DNA of 64,000 bases. Origin: an uncultured Pelagibacteraceae bacterium (GTDB lineage Bacteria; Pseudomonadota; Alphaproteobacteria; Pelagibacterales; Pelagibacteraceae). Position numbers and translations under genes: made by a program. The notes beneath the pieces are model-generated. The model made no database searches and was not told the DNA's origin. It worked only from the letters and a program-made list of their open reading frames with translations. Positions 62,201 to 64,000 of this stretch are shown piece after piece (the first letter of the stretch is position 1; every line of letters begins with the position of its first letter). The stretch spans positions 101,019 through 165,018 of the forward strand of contig CACILM010000003.1 in NCBI GenBank assembly GCA_902587515.1, read 5' to 3'.

Positions 62201-63265
62201 ATGTTATATTTTTTTATGGAATCAATATTTAATACTTTAATCATTTTTTTACTATTTGCTAATTTTATAGTCGTATTTATTCTATTAAAAAGAAAACAAC
62301 CTGAGCAAAATAATACCGAGCAAATTTTAAAAGACCAGGTAAATTCATTAAGAAACAGTTTTAGTGAATCTTTTGGCTCAATGAGCAAAGAGATTGCAAA
62401 AGATATGACTGGAGCTTTAACTAAAGTGGATGAAAAAGTTGGAGTTTTCAATCAACAAGTAAATGAATTAAATAAAAGTCAAGATAACTTTAGTAAAATT
62501 TTGAGTGGTGTAAAGACTTTTGGAACTCTTGGAGAAATGGGACTAGGTTCTTTATTGGGAGATTTGCTTCCTTCTTCACAGTATATTGCTAATGCAAAAA
62601 TGAAACCTGATGAAACATCTGAAACTGTAGAGTTTGCAATAAAACTTCAGGATGTTCTTCTCCCCATAGACAGTCATTGGCCCATTGAAAAATATAAAGC
62701 GATAGAGGAAGCGTATAGATCAAATGACAAAGAAGCCCAAGCTGAAGCTAGAAAAGAATTGGCGTCTGCATTTAAGCTTAAAGCTAAAGCAGTGAATTCA
62801 AAATATATATCACCTCCAATAAGCACTGACTTTGCGATTATTTATGTACCAACTGAGAGTTTATTTTCTGAACTATCAAGCTATAGAGATCCAAAAACAA
62901 AAGAATTATTATTACATGAGTTAATAGTGAAGTATAAGGTAACTTTAGCAGGTCCAAATAATCTTTCTGCTCTTTTACAGTCATATTTGCTTGGATTTCA
63001 AACATTAAAAGTGCAAAAACATGCAACCCAAATTTACACAGATTTAAAAATAATCACTACAAGATTTGAAAAACATTTTAGTAATATAGTTGAACTAAGA
63101 AAGAAGTTAGAGCAAGCAATAACAAATGTCGATAATTTTGGAAGAGATGCTAGATCAATAATGAATAGTTTAGGATCAATCAAAGATCCTCATGATGATG
63201 ACGATCCAGATCCTCCAAGCGCACCGATGGCTGCAGCTTTAAGTAAGCGTGCTGCTAATAATTAA
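62201..63265 (+). CDS. rmuC: DNA recombination protein RmuC-like
   Basis: A 354-residue RmuC-family protein: N-terminal membrane helix (about residues 10-28), a coiled-coil segment (35-100), and the nuclease-like core with GEMGLGSLLGDLLP near 114, LPIDSHWP near 150 and the YVPTESLFSEL block near 210. RmuC limits inversions at short inverted repeats. ATG 62201 and 62216 are both possible starts; neither has a clear ribosome-binding site. Its stop overlaps the next gene's stop by four bases. Confidence 0.87.
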   Translation: MLYFFMESIFNTLIIFLLFANFIVVFILLKRKQPEQNNTEQILKDQVNSLRNSFSESFGSMSKEIAKDMTGALTKVDEKVGVFNQQVNELNKSQDNFSKILSGVKTFGTLGEMGLGSLLGDLLPSSQYIANAKMKPDETSETVEFAIKLQDVLLPIDSHWPIEKYKAIEEAYRSNDKEAQAEARKELASAFKLKAKAVNSKYISPPISTDFAIIYVPTESLFSELSSYRDPKTKELLLHELIVKYKVTLAGPNNLSALLQSYLLGFQTLKVQKHATQIYTDLKIITTRFEKHFSNIVELRKKLEQAITNVDNFGRDARSIMNSLGSIKDPHDDDDPDPPSAPMAAALSKRAANN

Positions 63266-64000
63266 ATATATTTTAAAATATTTTTGGCAGGAAAAGTCTT
63301 TTTTATCCAAGAGGAAGGGATATTTTCAAAACCTTTTAATGCAGCAAAATAAGCACCAACAAAATTAGCTCTGGAACAATTACAGCCTCCAGCTTTTATA
63401 GTTTTGATAATTGCAGATTTGTAATTATTTGAGCTAATAATAGCATGAATAGAACCCATGAAGGTACCAGGATAACTACACGCCTTTCCAAATTTCTTTA
63501 CAACTTTAGTATGATTATATTTTTTTAATCTTAAAACCTTTTTAATATTAGCATTAACTTCCTTAAAATATCTTTTTTTCCCATACTTTTGGGCAAAGGT
63601 ATTTAGAGGGCTTTTTTCACCTTTCATTGCTAGTTCTATGATCTTTAATTTTGCTAACGCGTAAGTTTCATTTATTTTAGAATTAGCAACACATTTGATT
63701 ACTCTTTTTAAATCTTCATCATTATTATTATAAAGATAATACGGGAGAGCAGCACAATAACCATCTGACTCATTAACTTTAATCCCGCCGGTGCTATTTT
63801 TCTTTATTTTAATATTTTGTATTGTTTCTAGTATATTTTGATGAATCCAAGGGCCATTTAAAGGTTTTTTCCATTTAATCTTTTTATATTTTTTTCTAAT
63901 TTTTAAGTTTCTCCAATAAGCTGAACCTTGACCAAAATTTATAATAATATTTTTTTTAAAAACTTTTAAAATTTCTGATTTTTTTTTTGTTTGAATTAAA
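63262..64000 (-). CDS. ADP-ribosylglycohydrolase-like protein, C-terminal part (runs off the window)
   Basis: The frame stays open from the stop at 63262 to the window end, about 245 residues; an internal ATG at 63627 is not the start. The fragment has DGYCAALPYYLY, a long helical stretch, and near the C-terminus AGGCNCSRANFVGAYFAAL then IPSSWIKKT, the layout of the ADP-ribosylglycohydrolase (DraG/ARH) family. In classical members the corresponding GGDTD loop supplies metal-binding aspartates; here it reads GGCNC. Substrate unknown; classification by eye. Confidence 0.65.
   Translation of the reverse strand, partial: LIQTKKKSEILKVFKKNIIINFGQGSAYWRNLKIRKKYKKIKWKKPLNGPWIHQNILETIQNIKIKKNSTGGIKVNESDGYCAALPYYLYNNNDEDLKRVIKCVANSKINETYALAKLKIIELAMKGEKSPLNTFAQKYGKKRYFKEVNANIKKVLRLKKYNHTKVVKKFGKACSYPGTFMGSIHAIISSNNYKSAIIKTIKAGGCNCSRANFVGAYFAALKGFENIPSSWIKKTFPAKNILKYI

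Overview
This window looks like a streamlined, free-living alphaproteobacterium of the SAR11 clade (Pelagibacterales, probably a surface-ocean Pelagibacter). By eye the DNA is roughly 30% GC. Genes abut or overlap by 1 to 40 bases, there are no insertion sequences, phage genes or CRISPR arrays, and the longest gap without a gene is about 240 bases. Alphaproteobacterial signatures include gcrA, the hisS/tRNA-His pair without the usual G-1, the aroA-cmk-rpsA-ihfB-pyrF-trpFBA-accD-folC string, and hisZ with short hisG. This placement is inferred from content and order; no search was run.

Layout. 1-8.2 kb: pgi (cut by the window edge), a small lipoprotein, lspA, ileS, ribF and a HAD phosphatase on the minus strand, then groES-groEL on the plus strand behind a heat-shock type promoter. 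8.2-12.1 kb: a TylF-type methyltransferase and a histidine unit (tRNA-His, hisS, hisZ, hisG). 12.3-18.7 kb: cold-shock protein, accA with a hydrophobic C-terminal tail, glcB without the glycine riboswitch known from other SAR11, then recR-ybaB-dnaX and the SRP RNA. 18.7-24.7 kb: pheA, kdsB, a membrane-anchored cytochrome c, argF-argD with an ABC-2 permease, gcrA and a small membrane protein.

24.7-46.3 kb is a phosphorus and arsenic block, the most distinctive part of the window. It holds arsC with an aquaporin, ppx-ppk-sixA, pstSCAB-phoU-phoB, phoR, a metallophosphoesterase plus glycosyltransferase pair resembling the PlcP/Agt lipid-remodelling enzymes reported in phosphate-starved SAR11, a diacylglycerol-kinase-type lipid kinase, a tiny lysine-rich protein, and ugpBAEC-ugpQ. 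Two copies of a Pho-box-like sequence (19 of 22 bases identical) lie upstream of pstS and of plcP-agt-phoR. Together these genes would import phosphate, store or mobilise polyphosphate, recycle lipid headgroup phosphate, replace phospholipid with glycolipid, and remove arsenate that enters through Pst.

46.3-64 kb: an SMR-family protein lacking its key glutamate, an NDUFA9-like SDR, an RNase D-like exonuclease, kdsD-lptC-lptB (no lptA between them), the aroA-to-folC string, trxA, sbcB, a small ribbon-helix-helix-like protein behind a striking leader hairpin, rmuC, and a partial ADP-ribosylglycohydrolase-like gene cut by the window edge. The most interesting leads are the Pho-box-linked plcP-agt-phoR unit, the leader hairpin at 62048-62103, the co-altered TrpA/TrpB contact residues, the dnaX slippery run, the lysine-rich small gene and the tail-anchored AccA.
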